DNA of 46,290 nt, from contig JAPZRF010000002.1 of NCBI GenBank assembly GCA_027531145.1, positions 1 through 46,290 on the forward strand, written 5' to 3'. The position numbers and the translations under genes were made by a program. The DNA comes from Brevundimonas sp. (GTDB taxonomy: Bacteria; Pseudomonadota; Alphaproteobacteria; Caulobacterales; Caulobacteraceae). Positions 25,379 through 34,647 of this stretch are shown piece by piece (positions within the stretch are counted from its first letter, which is position 1; the number at the start of each line of letters is the position of its first letter). The notes beneath the pieces are model-generated. The model was not told the DNA's origin. It worked only from the letters and a program-made list of their open reading frames with translations, and searched no databases.

Positions 25379-26335
25379 ATGAGCGCCCGTATGGCTCCCC
25401 AGGTCCTGTTCGTCACCTCCAACCGCATCGGGGACTGCGTCATCTCCTCCGGGGTGATCCGCGAGATCGCGCGTCGGGTCCCGGGAGCGCAGATCACCGT
25501 CGCCTGCGGCCGCCCGCCGGCTCCCTTCTTCCGGTCCGCGCCCGGGGTCGTCCGCGTCATCCCGCTCGACAAGAGAAAACTGGCCGGCCACTGGCTCGAC
25601 CTGTGGCGCGAAGCCCGCAACACGCGCTGGGAGCTGGTCGTCGACATCCGCGGCTCGGCCCTGGCCTGGCTGCTGCCGGCGCGCCGCCGGGTGGTCTATT
25701 CGCGCCGCTGGGAGACCGGCCAGCGCAAGGTCGAGATGGTCTCGGCCTTGATGGGTGCCACCACCCCGCTCGATCCCGAGATCTTCCTCGACGACCGCGC
25801 ACGCGCCGAGGCGGCGGCGGTAATCGACCCGCAGCTGGCCGCCGGTCCCGGCCCTGGCCCGATCCTCGCTCTCGCCCCTATCGCCCACCAGCCCGGCAAG
25901 AGCTGGCCGGCCGACCGCTGGGGTGAGCTGGTGGCGCGGCTGCAGGCCGAGCCGCGCTTCGCCGGCTGGCGCTTCATGCCGGTCGGCGGCCCGGGCGACC
26001 GGCCCCCGGCCACGCCGGCGCTGGAGACCGCCGGGGCGCAGGGCATCGACTTCGTCGGCAAGGGCGACATCCTCGCCTCGGCAGCGGCGATCGACCGCGC
26101 CGCCCTGTTCGTGGGCAACGACTCCGGCCTGATGCATGTGGCGGCGGCGCTGGGCCGTCCGACCCTGGGCCTGTTCGGCCCGACAGAATGGTGGCTCTAC
26201 GGCCCCTGGGGCCCGCGCACCGACACGGTCGCCTCCAACGAGACCCGGGGCCGGTTCGCTCCGATCGACGACCTGACCGTGGATCACGTCCGCGCGGCGG
26301 TGCTGAGGCTCCACGACAGGCACTTTCGGGGCTGA
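25379..26335 (+). CDS. Glycosyltransferase family 9 (heptosyltransferase-like)
   Basis: A 318-residue GT-B glycosyltransferase of family 9, which adds ADP-heptose to the LPS inner core in known members. VLFVTSNRIGDCVISSGVIRE is the N-terminal acceptor-side motif, and the sugar-nucleotide domain has FVGNDSGLMHVAAALGRPT and LGLFGPTEWWLYGPW. The start is ATG 25379; ATG 25391 is also possible and neither has a strong Shine-Dalgarno. No other LPS genes are in the window, so the exact sugar and acceptor are uncertain. Confidence 0.87.
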   Translation: MSARMAPQVLFVTSNRIGDCVISSGVIREIARRVPGAQITVACGRPPAPFFRSAPGVVRVIPLDKRKLAGHWLDLWREARNTRWELVVDIRGSALAWLLPARRRVVYSRRWETGQRKVEMVSALMGATTPLDPEIFLDDRARAEAAAVIDPQLAAGPGPGPILALAPIAHQPGKSWPADRWGELVARLQAEPRFAGWRFMPVGGPGDRPPATPALETAGAQGIDFVGKGDILASAAAIDRAALFVGNDSGLMHVAAALGRPTLGLFGPTEWWLYGPWGPRTDTVASNETRGRFAPIDDLTVDHVRAAVLRLHDRHFRG

Positions 26336-26350
26336 CCGCCCCGCCGCGCC

Positions 26351-26379
26351 TTGAAAAGACGGCCCCCGGCGGGCATATG
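26351..26379 (+). promoter_or_regulatory. Candidate infC promoter
   Basis: TTGAAA (26351-26356) and CATATG (26374-26379) are separated by 17 nt, a fair match to a housekeeping sigma-70 promoter in otherwise GC-rich DNA. It would give a 5' leader of about 90 nt before the infC start at 26479. Confidence 0.4.
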
Positions 26380-26478
26380 AGACCCAGAGGGAGGACAGGC
26401 GCGCCGGCGCACGGTTTTGCATGCCACGACGCCGACCCCCTCTCGACCACGCCCTGACCACATAAGGAAACGACGCCC

Positions 26479-27012
26479 ATTCGCCGCCCCATGCAAGCGC
26501 CGCCCGTCAAGGACGGTCCGCGCACCAACCAGGAAATCCGCGCCCCACGGGTCCTTCTGATCGATCAGAACGGCGAGAAGCAGGGCGTTATGCCCCTCTC
26601 CGCCGCGCTGGAAGCCGCCGAGGAAGCCGGCATGGACCTGGTCGAGATCGTCGCCACAGCCGATCCGCCCGTCTGCAAGATTCTGGACTACGGCAAGTTC
26701 CGCTTCCAGGAGCAGAAGAAGAAGGCCGAGGCGCGCAAGCGGCAGAAGGTGGTCGAGCTCAAGGAAATCAAGCTCCGCCCGAACATCGACACCCACGACT
26801 ACGATGTGAAGGCCAAGGCCATGCACCGGTTCTTCGACGAGGGTGACAAGGTCAAGGTGACCCTGCGCTTCCGCGGCCGGGAGATGGCCCACCCGGAGCT
26901 GGGCATCAAGCTGCTCAACAAGGTGCAGGCCGACTTCGAGGAAGTGGCCAAGGTCGAGTACGCGCCCCGCATGGAAGGGCGCCAGATGATCATGATCCTC
27001 GCGCCGAAATAA
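26479..27012 (+). CDS. infC: Translation initiation factor IF-3 (AUU start)
   Basis: A 177-residue IF-3, which binds the 30S subunit, keeps it free of 50S and checks start codons. The N-domain ([20 protein letters not shown]), the lysine-rich linker ([18 protein letters not shown]) and the C-domain ([30 protein letters not shown]) are complete. The start is placed at ATT 26479: the only good Shine-Dalgarno, aaggaa at 26464-26469, is about 10 nt from it, whereas the ATG at 26491 is too distant. AUU is the known infC start in enterobacteria and allows IF-3 to repress its own synthesis. A terminator follows. Confidence 0.95.
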   Translation: MRRPMQAPPVKDGPRTNQEIRAPRVLLIDQNGEKQGVMPLSAALEAAEEAGMDLVEIVATADPPVCKILDYGKFRFQEQKKKAEARKRQKVVELKEIKLRPNIDTHDYDVKAKAMHRFFDEGDKVKVTLRFRGREMAHPELGIKLLNKVQADFEEVAKVEYAPRMEGRQMIMILAPK

Positions 27013-27034
27013 GCCGCAGAGCTCGCCAGACCCT

Positions 27035-27066
27035 GACGCTCCGGCCGGACACGGCCGGAGCGTCTT
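27035..27066 (+). terminator. Terminator after infC
   Basis: A perfect 13-bp stem, gacgctccggccg (27035-27047) with cggccggagcgtc (27052-27064), tetraloop gaca. Only two T follow, so it is an inefficient-looking intrinsic terminator but it clearly marks the end of the infC transcript. Confidence 0.75.
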
Positions 27067-27197
27067 GCATGGCGGCCGGCCTAAGGCGGCGGTCCGGACC
27101 CTGGATGAGGCCGCTTCAGCCCCGATCGCCCGGCGCAGGCGCGTCGGTCGCGCCGGGGCCGCCTTCCGCGCAAGCGCGCATCGGCCTACAAGGCCGC

Positions 27198-28457
27198 ATG
27201 AGTGCGCCCCGCCCAGCTGCCTCCCCGACCGGCACCGGCGCACTCGGCGTCCTGTTCACCGTCGTCTTCCTCAATCTCGTCGGCTTCGGCCTGGTCATCC
27301 CCCTGCTGCCCTTCTTCGGGGAGAGTCTCGGGGCCCCGACCTGGCAGGTGACGCTGATGTTCTCGGCCTATTCGCTCGGCCAGTTCTTCGGCGAGCCCTT
27401 GTTCGGCCGGCTGTCCGATCGCCTCGGCCGCAAGCCGGTGCTGCTGCTGACCCTGGCCGCCAACGCCATCGGCTATGTCGCCCTCGCCTTCGCCCCAAAC
27501 ATCTGGATCGCCATCACCATCCGCCTGTTCACCGGCTTCGGCGCGGGCAATGTCTCGACGGTCCAGGGCTATGTCGCCGACGTCACCCCGCCCGAGCGCC
27601 GCGCCAGCCGCATGGGCCTGATCGGGGCCGCCTTCGGGGCCGGCTTCATCTTCGGGCCCGGCCTCGGCAGCGTCCTGACCCGGCCGGAGTTGGGCCAGCT
27701 CGGTTACCAGATCCCCCTCTTCACCGCCGCCGGCCTCGCGGCGCTGGCCCTGGTCGGGGTGGCGGTACTGCTGCGCGAGAGCCGGGCCAGGGCGGCACCG
27801 GAGGCCCCGCGCACTCCCTTCCTCGCCGGCCTGCGCCGCGCCCGCGCCAATCCGGTGGTGTCGCGGGTCCTGCTGGTCACCCTGATCTACATGGCCGGCT
27901 TCTCGGGCATGGAGTCGACCTTCGCCTTCTGGACCGCTGCCCGCTACGAGTGGGGCGCGCGCGAGGTCGGCCTGGCCTTCATGGTCATCGGCGTGGTCTC
28001 GGTGGTCACGCAAGGCATCCTCGCCGGTCGACTGGCGCGTCGCTTCGGCGAGAGCCGGGTGCTGGCCGCCGGCTGCCTGCTGTTCGGAACCGGGCTGGTG
28101 GCCCAGGTGGTGTCCCCGGCGGAGTCCCTCGTCGTCGTCTTCATGGGGCTCGGGGCCTTCGGCATGGCCATGACCATGCCGAACATCTCCGCAATGATCA
28201 GTCGCGCCGTCGCCCCGGACGAACAGGGGGCCATGCTGGGCCTGAACATGGCCGCCAGCTCCTCGGCCCGCATCCTCGGCCCAGTCGCCGCCGGGGCCAT
28301 CTTCTCGGCCGTCGGCCACGACTGGCCTTTCCTGATCGGGGCCCTGTTCACCGTCCCGGCGGCCATGATGGCGCTCAACGCCGGCCGCGCCGCCCGCCGT
28401 CTGGCCGAGGCGGCCGAGGCTCCGGCCGCCACGCCCGACTTGCCTTCGCGGGCCTGA
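27198..28457 (+). CDS. MFS transporter (TetA-like drug:H+ antiporter group)
   Basis: A 419-residue 12-helix major facilitator. The first helix reads LFTVVFLNLVGFGLVIPLL and ends in the Pro-rich exit typical of DHA1 efflux pumps; the motif A loop is GRLSDRLGRKP, and FTGFGAGNVSTVQGYVADVTPP is the TetA-type helix 4 block. Drug efflux is inferred from subfamily only. The start is ATG 27198; the frame is open from 27069, but the helix pattern begins after 27198. It stands between infC and rpmI, which are neighbours in many bacteria, so it looks like an insertion into that block. Confidence 0.88.
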   Translation: MSAPRPAASPTGTGALGVLFTVVFLNLVGFGLVIPLLPFFGESLGAPTWQVTLMFSAYSLGQFFGEPLFGRLSDRLGRKPVLLLTLAANAIGYVALAFAPNIWIAITIRLFTGFGAGNVSTVQGYVADVTPPERRASRMGLIGAAFGAGFIFGPGLGSVLTRPELGQLGYQIPLFTAAGLAALALVGVAVLLRESRARAAPEAPRTPFLAGLRRARANPVVSRVLLVTLIYMAGFSGMESTFAFWTAARYEWGAREVGLAFMVIGVVSVVTQGILAGRLARRFGESRVLAAGCLLFGTGLVAQVVSPAESLVVVFMGLGAFGMAMTMPNISAMISRAVAPDEQGAMLGLNMAASSSARILGPVAAGAIFSAVGHDWPFLIGALFTVPAAMMALNAGRAARRLAEAAEAPAATPDLPSRA

Positions 28458-28486
28458 TCGCCTAGACACCGCGCCTTCGCGTCACC

Positions 28487-28550
28487 GGACCGCCGGGCGA
28501 TCAGGCATGCCTGGGCGGTCCTCTACCCCGGCGGCGGGCCCGTCCCGCCG
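28487..28550 (+). promoter_or_regulatory. Two-hairpin leader before rpmI
   Basis: ggaccgcc (28487-28494) pairs with ggcggtcc (28514-28521) around a caggcatgcctg palindrome, and cggcggg (28532-28538) pairs with cccgccg (28544-28550). The second hairpin ends only 18 nt before the rpmI ATG, next to its Shine-Dalgarno. It could be a terminator for the MFS gene or an L20-type autoregulatory leader; rpmI-rplT is controlled by L20 binding to its leader in other bacteria. The choice is open. Confidence 0.4.
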
Positions 28551-28568
28551 ACTGAAAAGGAACGGAAA

Positions 28569-28766
28569 ATGCCGAAACTGAAGACCAAGTCGGGCGCCAA
28601 GAAGCGCTTCAAACTGACGGCGACCGGAAAGGTGAAGGCGGGCGTGGCGGGCAAGCGCCACCGTCTGATCAGCCACAATTCCAAGTACATCCGCCAGAAC
28701 CGCGGCACCTCGGTCATGGCCGACGCCGACGCCAGGAAGATCAAGTCCTACATGCCCTACGCCTGA
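28569..28766 (+). CDS. rpmI: Ribosomal protein bL35
   Basis: A 65-residue basic protein of the large ribosomal subunit. [21 protein letters not shown] and the central [19 protein letters not shown] are the complete bL35 pattern. An AAAGGA Shine-Dalgarno lies about 8 nt before the ATG. Downstream order rpmI-rplT-pheS-pheT is the usual one. Confidence 0.97.
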   Translation: MPKLKTKSGAKKRFKLTATGKVKAGVAGKRHRLISHNSKYIRQNRGTSVMADADARKIKSYMPYA

Positions 28767-28867
28767 TCGGCGCAGCGCAGACCAGATCCTCAACCGCATC
28801 AGTTTGAAACACCCCCCAGGCAGCAAGGTCCCGCAGGCCGAGCGACAGGGGGAGCTTCTCATAATCC

Positions 28868-28909
28868 GGCCCTCAAGCAGCGAGCGACCGCGTCGCGAGC
28901 GGTAGGGCC
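28868..28909 (+). repeat. Hairpin with 22-nt exact repeat, upstream of rplT
   Basis: ggccct (28868-28873) pairs with agggcc (28904-28909). Inside, positions 28880-28901 (gcgagcgacc... ending gcgagcg) are an exact 22-nt match to the minus strand at 39123-39144. It ends 21 nt before the rplT ATG. It may be a dispersed repeat or a control hairpin for L20 synthesis. Confidence 0.7.
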
Positions 28910-28929
28910 CTCCCGAAGGGAATGAAAAC

Positions 28930-29283
28930 ATGGCTCGCGTCAAACGGGGGGTTACCTCCCACGCCCGGCACAAGAAGGTTCTGGAACAGGCCAAGGGCTT
29001 CCAGGGCCGCCGCAAGAACACCATCCGCACCGCCAAGGCCGCGGTCGACAAGGCCGGCCAGTACGCCTACCGCGACCGCCGCAACAAGAAGCGCTCGTTC
29101 CGCGCCCTGTGGATCCAGCGCATCAACGCCGCGGCCCGCCTTGAGGGCTTCACCTACAGCCAGTTCATCAACGGCCTGACCCGGGCCGGCGTGACCCTGG
29201 ACCGCAAGGTGCTGGCCGCCCTGGCCGCCGATCCGACCGGCTTCAAGGCGATCGCCGACAAGGTCCGCACCGCCCTCGCCTGA
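28930..29283 (+). CDS. rplT: Ribosomal protein bL20
   Basis: A 117-residue basic large-subunit protein that nucleates 50S assembly and, in several bacteria, represses its own operon. [23 protein letters not shown] begins the family, and [24 protein letters not shown] is the rRNA-binding block. Complete length. AAGGGAA lies about 9 nt before the ATG. A 163-nt gap separates it from rpmI, longer than usual, and holds the hairpin with the 22-nt repeat. Confidence 0.97.
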   Translation: MARVKRGVTSHARHKKVLEQAKGFQGRRKNTIRTAKAAVDKAGQYAYRDRRNKKRSFRALWIQRINAAARLEGFTYSQFINGLTRAGVTLDRKVLAALAADPTGFKAIADKVRTALA

Positions 29284-29332
29284 GGACGCCGGCCTCACGG
29301 CCTGACGATTTTCCCCGCACGGGAACGCCAGA

Positions 29333-29362
29333 AGCCCTCCGGCCCGCGCCGGGGGGCTTTTT
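29333..29362 (+). terminator. Terminator/attenuator between rplT and pheS
   Basis: agccctccgg (29333-29342) pairs with ccggggggct (29349-29358) with one G-T pair, loop cccgcg, followed by five T at 29358-29362. This is a textbook intrinsic terminator. It lies 32 nt before the pheS start. No Phe-rich leader peptide is visible, so simple termination of the ribosomal transcript is more likely than Phe attenuation. Confidence 0.88.
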
Positions 29363-29393
29363 GCTGGGCCCCGCACGCACTACACGACGCCCC

Positions 29394-30509
29394 ATGACCG
29401 ATCTCGCGAAGCTTGAACTCGATCTGATGACCGCCCTCGGCGGCGCGACCACCTCGGCCGAGGTGGAGGCGATCCGCGTCGCCGCCCTCGGCAAGACCGG
29501 CACGGTGTCCGGCCTGCTCAAGGGTATGGGGGCGATGAGCCCGGACGAGCGGCGCGAGCGGGGCCCGCTGATCAACGGCCTGCGCGACCGGCTGACCGCG
29601 GCGCTCACCGCGCGCAAGACCGAGCTCGAGGCCGCCGAACTGGACGCGAAGCTGCTGGCCGAGCGGGTCGACCTGACCCTGCCGGCGGCGCCGCGCCGCC
29701 GCGGCTCGGTGCACCCGACCATGCAGGTGATGGACGAGATCACCGCCCTGTTCGCCGAGCTGGGCTTCGCCGTGGCGGAAGGTCCGGACATCGAGGACGA
29801 CTTCCACAACTTCACCGCCCTGAACTTCCCACCGAGGCACCCGGCGCGGGAGATGCACGACACCTTCTTCCTGACGCCCGATCCGGAGACCGGCGAGCGC
29901 AAGGTGCTGCGCACCCACACCAGCCCGGTGCAGGTGCGCACCATGCGCGTCACCCCGGACAGGCCGCCCGCCGGCTGGATCGCCGCCGGCCGCGAGCCGC
30001 CGATCCGCATCATCGCGCCCGGCCGCACATTCAGAAAAGACTCCGACGCCACCCACACACCGATGTTCCACCAGGTCGAGGGCCTGGTGATCGACAAGGG
30101 CGTGCACATGGGTCACCTCAAGTGGACGCTGGAGACCTTCGTCGCCCGCTTCTTCGAGATGGACGCGATCGAGGCCCGCTTCCGGCCGCACCACTTCCCC
30201 TTCACCGAGCCCTCGGCGGAGATGGACATCCGCTGCGACCGGTCCGGCGGGGAGCTGAAGCTGAACCAGGGCGACAGCTGGATGGAGATCCTCGGCTGCG
30301 GCATGGTCCATCCCAACGTGCTGCGCGCCTGCGGGCTGGACCCCGACGAATGGCAGGGCTTCGCCTTCGGCATGGGCGTGGATCGCCTCGCCATGCTCAA
30401 GTACGGCATCCCCGACCTGCGCCCCATGTTCGAGGCCGACACCCGCTGGCTCAGCCACTACGGCTTCTCGCCCTTCGTCGCGCCCAACCTCGCCACCGGC
30501 CTGAGCTGA
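29394..30509 (+). CDS. pheS: Phenylalanyl-tRNA synthetase alpha subunit
   Basis: A 371-residue class II synthetase subunit that carries the active site of the alpha2beta2 enzyme. The N-terminal coiled coil recognises tRNA. Motif 2 lies around [12 protein letters not shown], and [28 protein letters not shown] and [22 protein letters not shown] (motif 3) are all present. The start is ATG 29394 ([11 protein letters not shown]); the open frame starts earlier at 29361. It is followed after 10 nt by pheT. Confidence 0.97.
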   Translation: MTDLAKLELDLMTALGGATTSAEVEAIRVAALGKTGTVSGLLKGMGAMSPDERRERGPLINGLRDRLTAALTARKTELEAAELDAKLLAERVDLTLPAAPRRRGSVHPTMQVMDEITALFAELGFAVAEGPDIEDDFHNFTALNFPPRHPAREMHDTFFLTPDPETGERKVLRTHTSPVQVRTMRVTPDRPPAGWIAAGREPPIRIIAPGRTFRKDSDATHTPMFHQVEGLVIDKGVHMGHLKWTLETFVARFFEMDAIEARFRPHHFPFTEPSAEMDIRCDRSGGELKLNQGDSWMEILGCGMVHPNVLRACGLDPDEWQGFAFGMGVDRLAMLKYGIPDLRPMFEADTRWLSHYGFSPFVAPNLATGLS

Positions 30510-30519
30510 GACCGACGCC

Positions 30520-32952
30520 ATGAAGTTCACCCTGTCCTGGCTGCGCGAGCATCTCGACACGTCCGCCGACGCCCACGCCGTCGCCGAGGCCATGACCCGC
30601 GCCGGTCTGGAGGTCGAGGAGGTCCATGACCCGATCGCGGCCCTCGCCCCCTTCAGCGTCGCCCGCATCGTCTCGGCCGCCCGCCACCCCGACGCCGACC
30701 GGCTGCAGGTCTGCCATGTCGAGACCGTCGACGGCATGAAGGAGATCGTCTGCGGCGCCCCCAACGCCCGTGCCGGCCTCGTCACCATCTACGCCCCGAT
30801 CGGCGCTTACGTCCCTGGCCTCGGCGTCACCCTGGTGGAGAAGCCGGTGCGCGGCGTCGTCTCCAACGGCATGCTGTGCTCGGCCTCCGAGCTGGAACTG
30901 GCCGAAGAGTCCGAGGGCATCCTCGAGCTGGCCGATGACCTCGCCGTCGGGACCCCCGCCGCCGGGGTGTTCGGTGTCGAGCCGGTGATCGACTTCGAGG
31001 TCACCCCCAACCGCCCCGACTGGCTGGGCGTCGCCGGCATCGCCCGCGACCTCGCTGCCGCCGGCCTCGGCCCCCTGACCACCCCGGCTATCGCGCCCGT
31101 GCCCGGCCGCTTCCCCTGCCCGGTGCAGATCCGGCTGGCCGCGCCCGACCTGTGCCCCGTCTTCGCCGGCCGCATCATCCGCGGCGTGCGCAACGGCCCC
31201 TCCCCGGCCTGGCTGCAGCGCAAGCTGACCGCCATCGGCCTGCGCTCGATCAACGCCTTGGTCGACGTCACCAACCTGATCTCCTGGGACCGCGCCCGCC
31301 CGCTGCACGCCTATGACCTGGGCAAGCTGGCGGGGACCATGATCGTCGCCCGCGGCGGCCAGCTCAAGGATCCCTCCCTGCCGGAGACCGACCTCGCCAG
31401 GTACGAACGCCTGCAGGCGCTGGACGGGAAGATGTATCTGCTTCACCCGCACATGTGCGTCATCGCCGACGACGGCGGCGAGCGCCCGATCGGGCTGGGC
31501 GGCGTCATGGGCGGAGAGTCCACCGGCTGCGACGCGGACACCACCGACGTCTTCCTCGAGAGCGCCTGGTTCGACCCCCTGGCTACGGCCCAGACCGGCC
31601 GCGACCTGACCCTGACCTCGGACGCCCAGTACCGCTTCGCCCGCGGCGTCGACCCGGCCTCGGTCGTCCCCGGGCTGGAGCTCGCCACGCAGCTGATCCT
31701 CGATCTCTGCGGCGGCGAGCCGTCGGACATAACCGTCGCCGGCCAGGCGCCCGCCGACCCGGCCGCCTTCGCCTTCGACCCGGCCGTGGTCGAGCGCCTG
31801 TCGGGTCTGGCCCTGCCGCACGACCGCATCGCCGCCATCCTCGGCGACCTCGGCTTCACGGTGGAGACCGGGACGCCCTGGCGGGTCACCCCGCCGTCGT
31901 TCCGCCGCGACGTCGAGGGCCCGGCCGATCTGGTCGAGGAAGTCGCCCGCATCGCCGGCTATGACGCCCTGCCGGCTACGCCCCTGCCCGAGGTCGCCCG
32001 CCCGCCCCGCGGCGTGCTCAGCCCCCGTCAGGGCCGTATCCGCACCGCCCGCCGGGCCCTCGCCGCCCAGGGCTTCCACGAGGCCCTGACCTGGTCCTTC
32101 ACCGCCCGCGCTACCGCCGCCCTGTTCGGCGGCCGCGATCAACGTCTGGTGCTGGAGAACCCGATCGCCGCCGAGCTGGACTGCATGCGGCCGTCGATCC
32201 TGCCCAACCTGATCCAGGCGGCGGCGCGCAACGCCGCGCGCGGCCATGCCGACGTGGCCCTGTTCGAGATCGGCCCGGTCTATGCCGGCGACCGGCCCGG
32301 CGACCAGCGCACCGCCATCACCGCCCTGGTCGCCCCCCACGCCCCGCGCCACTGGTCCGGCAGCACTGAATCAGCCCTGTTCGCCGTCAAGGCCGACCTC
32401 TACGCCCTGCTGGAGACGCTCGGTGCCCCGGTCGGATCCCTGCAGCTGGTCGAGGGGCAGAATCGCGACTGGTGGCGGCCCGGCCAGTCGGCCCGGCTGC
32501 AGCTGGGGCCGAAGACGGTCATCGCCGAGTTCGGCACCCTGCACCCGCGCACCCTCAAGGCGCTGGACGCCTCGGGCCCCATGCTGGCCTTCGAGATCGA
32601 CCTCGACGCCCTGCCCGAACCGCGCGCCGGAAAGGGCGGCGGCAAGGCCCGCGGCCCGGCCGACCTGCCCAACCTGATGCCCCTGACCCGCGACTTCGCC
32701 TTCCTCGTCGACGCCACGAAGCCTGCCGCCGACCTGGTCCGCGCCGTCGCCGGCGCCGACAAGACCCTGATCGCCGAGGTCCGCGTCTTCGACGTCTACC
32801 GCGGTCCGGGCGTGCCCGAGGGCCAGGTCTCGATCGCCCTGGAAGTCGTTATCCAGCCCCGCGCCGCCACCCTGACCGAGGCGGAGATCGAGGCGCTGAC
32901 CGGCCGAATCACCGCCGCGGCTGCAAGGCTCGGCGCCATCCTGAGGAGCTGA
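30520..32952 (+). CDS. pheT: Phenylalanyl-tRNA synthetase beta subunit
   Basis: An 810-residue beta subunit. Domains in order: tRNA-binding OB fold (about 40-150, [21 protein letters not shown]), B3/B4 editing domain (about 205-390, [19 protein letters not shown]), B5 (about 405-480, [21 protein letters not shown]), a catalytic-like core and the C-terminal FDX-ACB anticodon-binding domain (about 715-808, [10 protein letters not shown]). Complete length. Gene order pheS-pheT is standard. Confidence 0.97.
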   Translation: MKFTLSWLREHLDTSADAHAVAEAMTRAGLEVEEVHDPIAALAPFSVARIVSAARHPDADRLQVCHVETVDGMKEIVCGAPNARAGLVTIYAPIGAYVPGLGVTLVEKPVRGVVSNGMLCSASELELAEESEGILELADDLAVGTPAAGVFGVEPVIDFEVTPNRPDWLGVAGIARDLAAAGLGPLTTPAIAPVPGRFPCPVQIRLAAPDLCPVFAGRIIRGVRNGPSPAWLQRKLTAIGLRSINALVDVTNLISWDRARPLHAYDLGKLAGTMIVARGGQLKDPSLPETDLARYERLQALDGKMYLLHPHMCVIADDGGERPIGLGGVMGGESTGCDADTTDVFLESAWFDPLATAQTGRDLTLTSDAQYRFARGVDPASVVPGLELATQLILDLCGGEPSDITVAGQAPADPAAFAFDPAVVERLSGLALPHDRIAAILGDLGFTVETGTPWRVTPPSFRRDVEGPADLVEEVARIAGYDALPATPLPEVARPPRGVLSPRQGRIRTARRALAAQGFHEALTWSFTARATAALFGGRDQRLVLENPIAAELDCMRPSILPNLIQAAARNAARGHADVALFEIGPVYAGDRPGDQRTAITALVAPHAPRHWSGSTESALFAVKADLYALLETLGAPVGSLQLVEGQNRDWWRPGQSARLQLGPKTVIAEFGTLHPRTLKALDASGPMLAFEIDLDALPEPRAGKGGGKARGPADLPNLMPLTRDFAFLVDATKPAADLVRAVAGADKTLIAEVRVFDVYRGPGVPEGQVSIALEVVIQPRAATLTEAEIEALTGRITAAAARLGAILRS

Positions 32953-32953
32953 C

Positions 32954-33496
32954 ATGAAATCCGGGATCGAGAGGGGCTTCGAGCGCGGCCTGTTCGCATC
33001 GCGCTGGCTGATGGCCCCGATGTACCTGGGCCTCGTGGTGTGCCTCGGCCTGCTTGTCGTCGTCTTCCTGCGCGAACTGGCCTACTACCTGCCGAAGACG
33101 CTGACCATGACCACCGAACAGGCGATCCTTGTCGTCCTGACGCTGATCGACCTGTCGCTCGCCGCCAACCTGCTGTTGACCGTGCTGTTCTCCGGCTACG
33201 AGAACTTCGTCTCCAAGTTGGACATCAAGGACACGGTCGACCGCCCCGGCTGGATGGGCACCGTCGATTTCGCCGGCCTCAAGATGAAGCTGATCGCCTC
33301 CATCGTGGCCATCTCCGGCATCCATCTGCTCAAGGTCTTCATGGAGGTCGGCGAGGCTCCCGCCGTCGGGACCGTGTCCAGACCCCTCGACGAGCCGCAG
33401 CTACTCTGGCTGGTGATCATCCACCTGACCTTCGTCGTCTCGGGCGTGCTGCTGGCCGTCATGGACTGGCTGGCCGCCCGCACGACCAAGCACTGA
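32954..33496 (+). CDS. UPF0114 (YqhA-like) membrane protein
   Basis: A 180-residue inner-membrane protein with four hydrophobic segments (about 18-42, 57-80, 115-135, 148-170). ERGLFASRWLMAPMYLGL and NLLLTVLFSGYENFVSKLD match the UPF0114/TIGR00645 family; its function is unknown. The ATG lies 1 nt after the pheT stop with GAGGAG upstream, so it is cotranscribed. Its last 38 nt overlap the 3' end of the convergent minus-strand membrane gene. Confidence 0.92.
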   Translation: MKSGIERGFERGLFASRWLMAPMYLGLVVCLGLLVVVFLRELAYYLPKTLTMTTEQAILVVLTLIDLSLAANLLLTVLFSGYENFVSKLDIKDTVDRPGWMGTVDFAGLKMKLIASIVAISGIHLLKVFMEVGEAPAVGTVSRPLDEPQLLWLVIIHLTFVVSGVLLAVMDWLAARTTKH

Positions 33497-33803
33497 CAGC
33501 GGCCAGCGTCGCAAAGATCATGAAGCCGGCCGCCACCTGAGGGCTTGGAAGTAGCGGCCAGGCCGTGGCGAAGAACCCCGCAACCAGCAGGTTCGCGAGC
33601 ACGATCGCCCAGCGATTCGAGGAGGTGCCGCCTCGTAGCGCGACAACGTTCATGAGCGCACAACAGACAACCGCGAGACCGCTGCCGGCGAACCACAAGG
33701 CCTCAAGCGAAAGTCTCCCATAGATCGGCAGCGTCAGAATCAGATGCAGCAGGCCCAGGAGAAGGCCCGACGAGACCAGCACCCAGACCGCCTTGCGGAT
33801 CAT
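33459..33803 (-). CDS. Small membrane protein, third gene of the PadR operon
   Basis: A 114-residue protein with four predicted membrane helices (about 5-26, 36-57, 66-85, 88-106). It starts MIRKAVWVLVSSGLLLGLL at an ATG that overlaps the stop of the preceding gene by 4 nt (33800-33803), which fixes the start. No family is recognised. It ends inside the convergent UPF0114 gene. Its function is unknown; the coupling suggests it works with the 179-residue membrane protein. Confidence 0.75.
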   Translation of the reverse strand: MIRKAVWVLVSSGLLLGLLHLILTLPIYGRLSLEALWFAGSGLAVVCCALMNVVALRGGTSSNRWAIVLANLLVAGFFATAWPLLPSPQVAAGFMIFATLAAVSAWSCGRPASP

Positions 33804-34339
33804 CTGCCGTGCTCGAGGCGGCGGGCCAGGGCGCGCCCCAGAGCGGCGACACCCAGGAACGTCGCGAGGATCAGATAGGCTTCCACAGACAGGGCGCGAA
33901 CGAACCTTGACGGTTCCATGAAACCGCCTGTCCACGCGGTCACGATGATCGTGTTCAGCGCAATGCCACCCAGTGCGAAGGCGCACATGCCGCGAAGCCC
34001 CCACCGGGCCGTAGCGACAGCTCCTGCCGCATAGAAGACCCCGAGCCCGATCATCATCGGAGCCAGCGGGCCGAAGCTCCCCAGCAGGGTCAGGATCGTG
34101 ACAAGAGCGGCGAGCGACGCGCTGGCGGCGACAAGGCCGCCCTGGCTCGCCCGGCGCACGCCATCCGGCGTCCAGATGCGCCATACCAACGCCGCCGCGA
34201 GACAGCCGCTTGCGAAACGAAGTCGCTGTGGAGCCGGAATGAACTCAAGCTCCGTCTGCATCGCCCTGAACCAGACGTCTCGATCCGCAGGACCGATCCT
34301 GATGGCGGACCTGAACACCAGTGTCGCGAGGTCGGTCAT
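33800..34339 (-). CDS. Membrane protein, second gene of the PadR operon
   Basis: A 179-residue protein. Residues 1-45 are soluble (TDLATLVFRSAIRIGPADRD, then WFRAMQTELEFI), a pattern seen before the helices in many proteins encoded next to PadR regulators. About four hydrophobic segments follow (about 45-62, 70-92, 98-112, 118-138, with a further one near 150-168). The start overlaps the padR stop by 4 nt (34336-34339), which fixes it. No transport motif or catalytic residue is seen. It is probably the direct target of PadR control. Confidence 0.78.
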   Translation of the reverse strand: MTDLATLVFRSAIRIGPADRDVWFRAMQTELEFIPAPQRLRFASGCLAAALVWRIWTPDGVRRASQGGLVAASASLAALVTILTLLGSFGPLAPMMIGLGVFYAAGAVATARWGLRGMCAFALGGIALNTIIVTAWTGGFMEPSRFVRALSVEAYLILATFLGVAALGRALARRLEHGR

Positions 34340-34647
34340 GTCAAAGCCTCTCCGGTACGCGGGTTGGACGCGGCGACCGCCTTCATGGACTGGGTTCGGG
34401 CGAACTCGATACCTGCCGTCGTCAAGCGATAGGCATGTCTCGGAGGACGGCCCGGATGCAACGACGGCCTCCACTCGGATTCAAGGAGCCCCTGGTCGGA
34501 CAGGCGGGCGAGGGTCGGGTAGAGGGTGCCTGATCCGATCCCGGTCGCCCTGCTCAGCTCATAGCCGTATTGCCACGCCTGAGGCTGGTCAGCGAAGCGG
34601 GCGAGCAGGAGCCGGGTCTGTGCGGAAGCATTTCTGGGGCGGACCAT
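34336..34647 (-). CDS. PadR-family transcriptional regulator
   Basis: A 103-residue winged-helix repressor. YGYELSRATGIGSGTLYPTLARLSDQGLLESEW is the PadR HTH and wing, and RHAYRLTTAGIEFAR is the usual end of the wing. The long C-terminal dimerisation helix of larger PadR proteins is short, so it is of the small subfamily. It is the first gene of a three-gene operon with overlapping start and stop codons. A perfect operator-like dyad abuts the start codon, which suggests strong autorepression. The ligand is unknown. Confidence 0.92.
   Translation of the reverse strand: MVRPRNASAQTRLLLARFADQPQAWQYGYELSRATGIGSGTLYPTLARLSDQGLLESEWRPSLHPGRPPRHAYRLTTAGIEFARTQSMKAVAASNPRTGEALT

Noticed and set aside
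29333..29393. Phe-codon attenuator leader peptide for pheST
   Set aside because: The terminator is clear, but no short frame with Phe codons precedes it.
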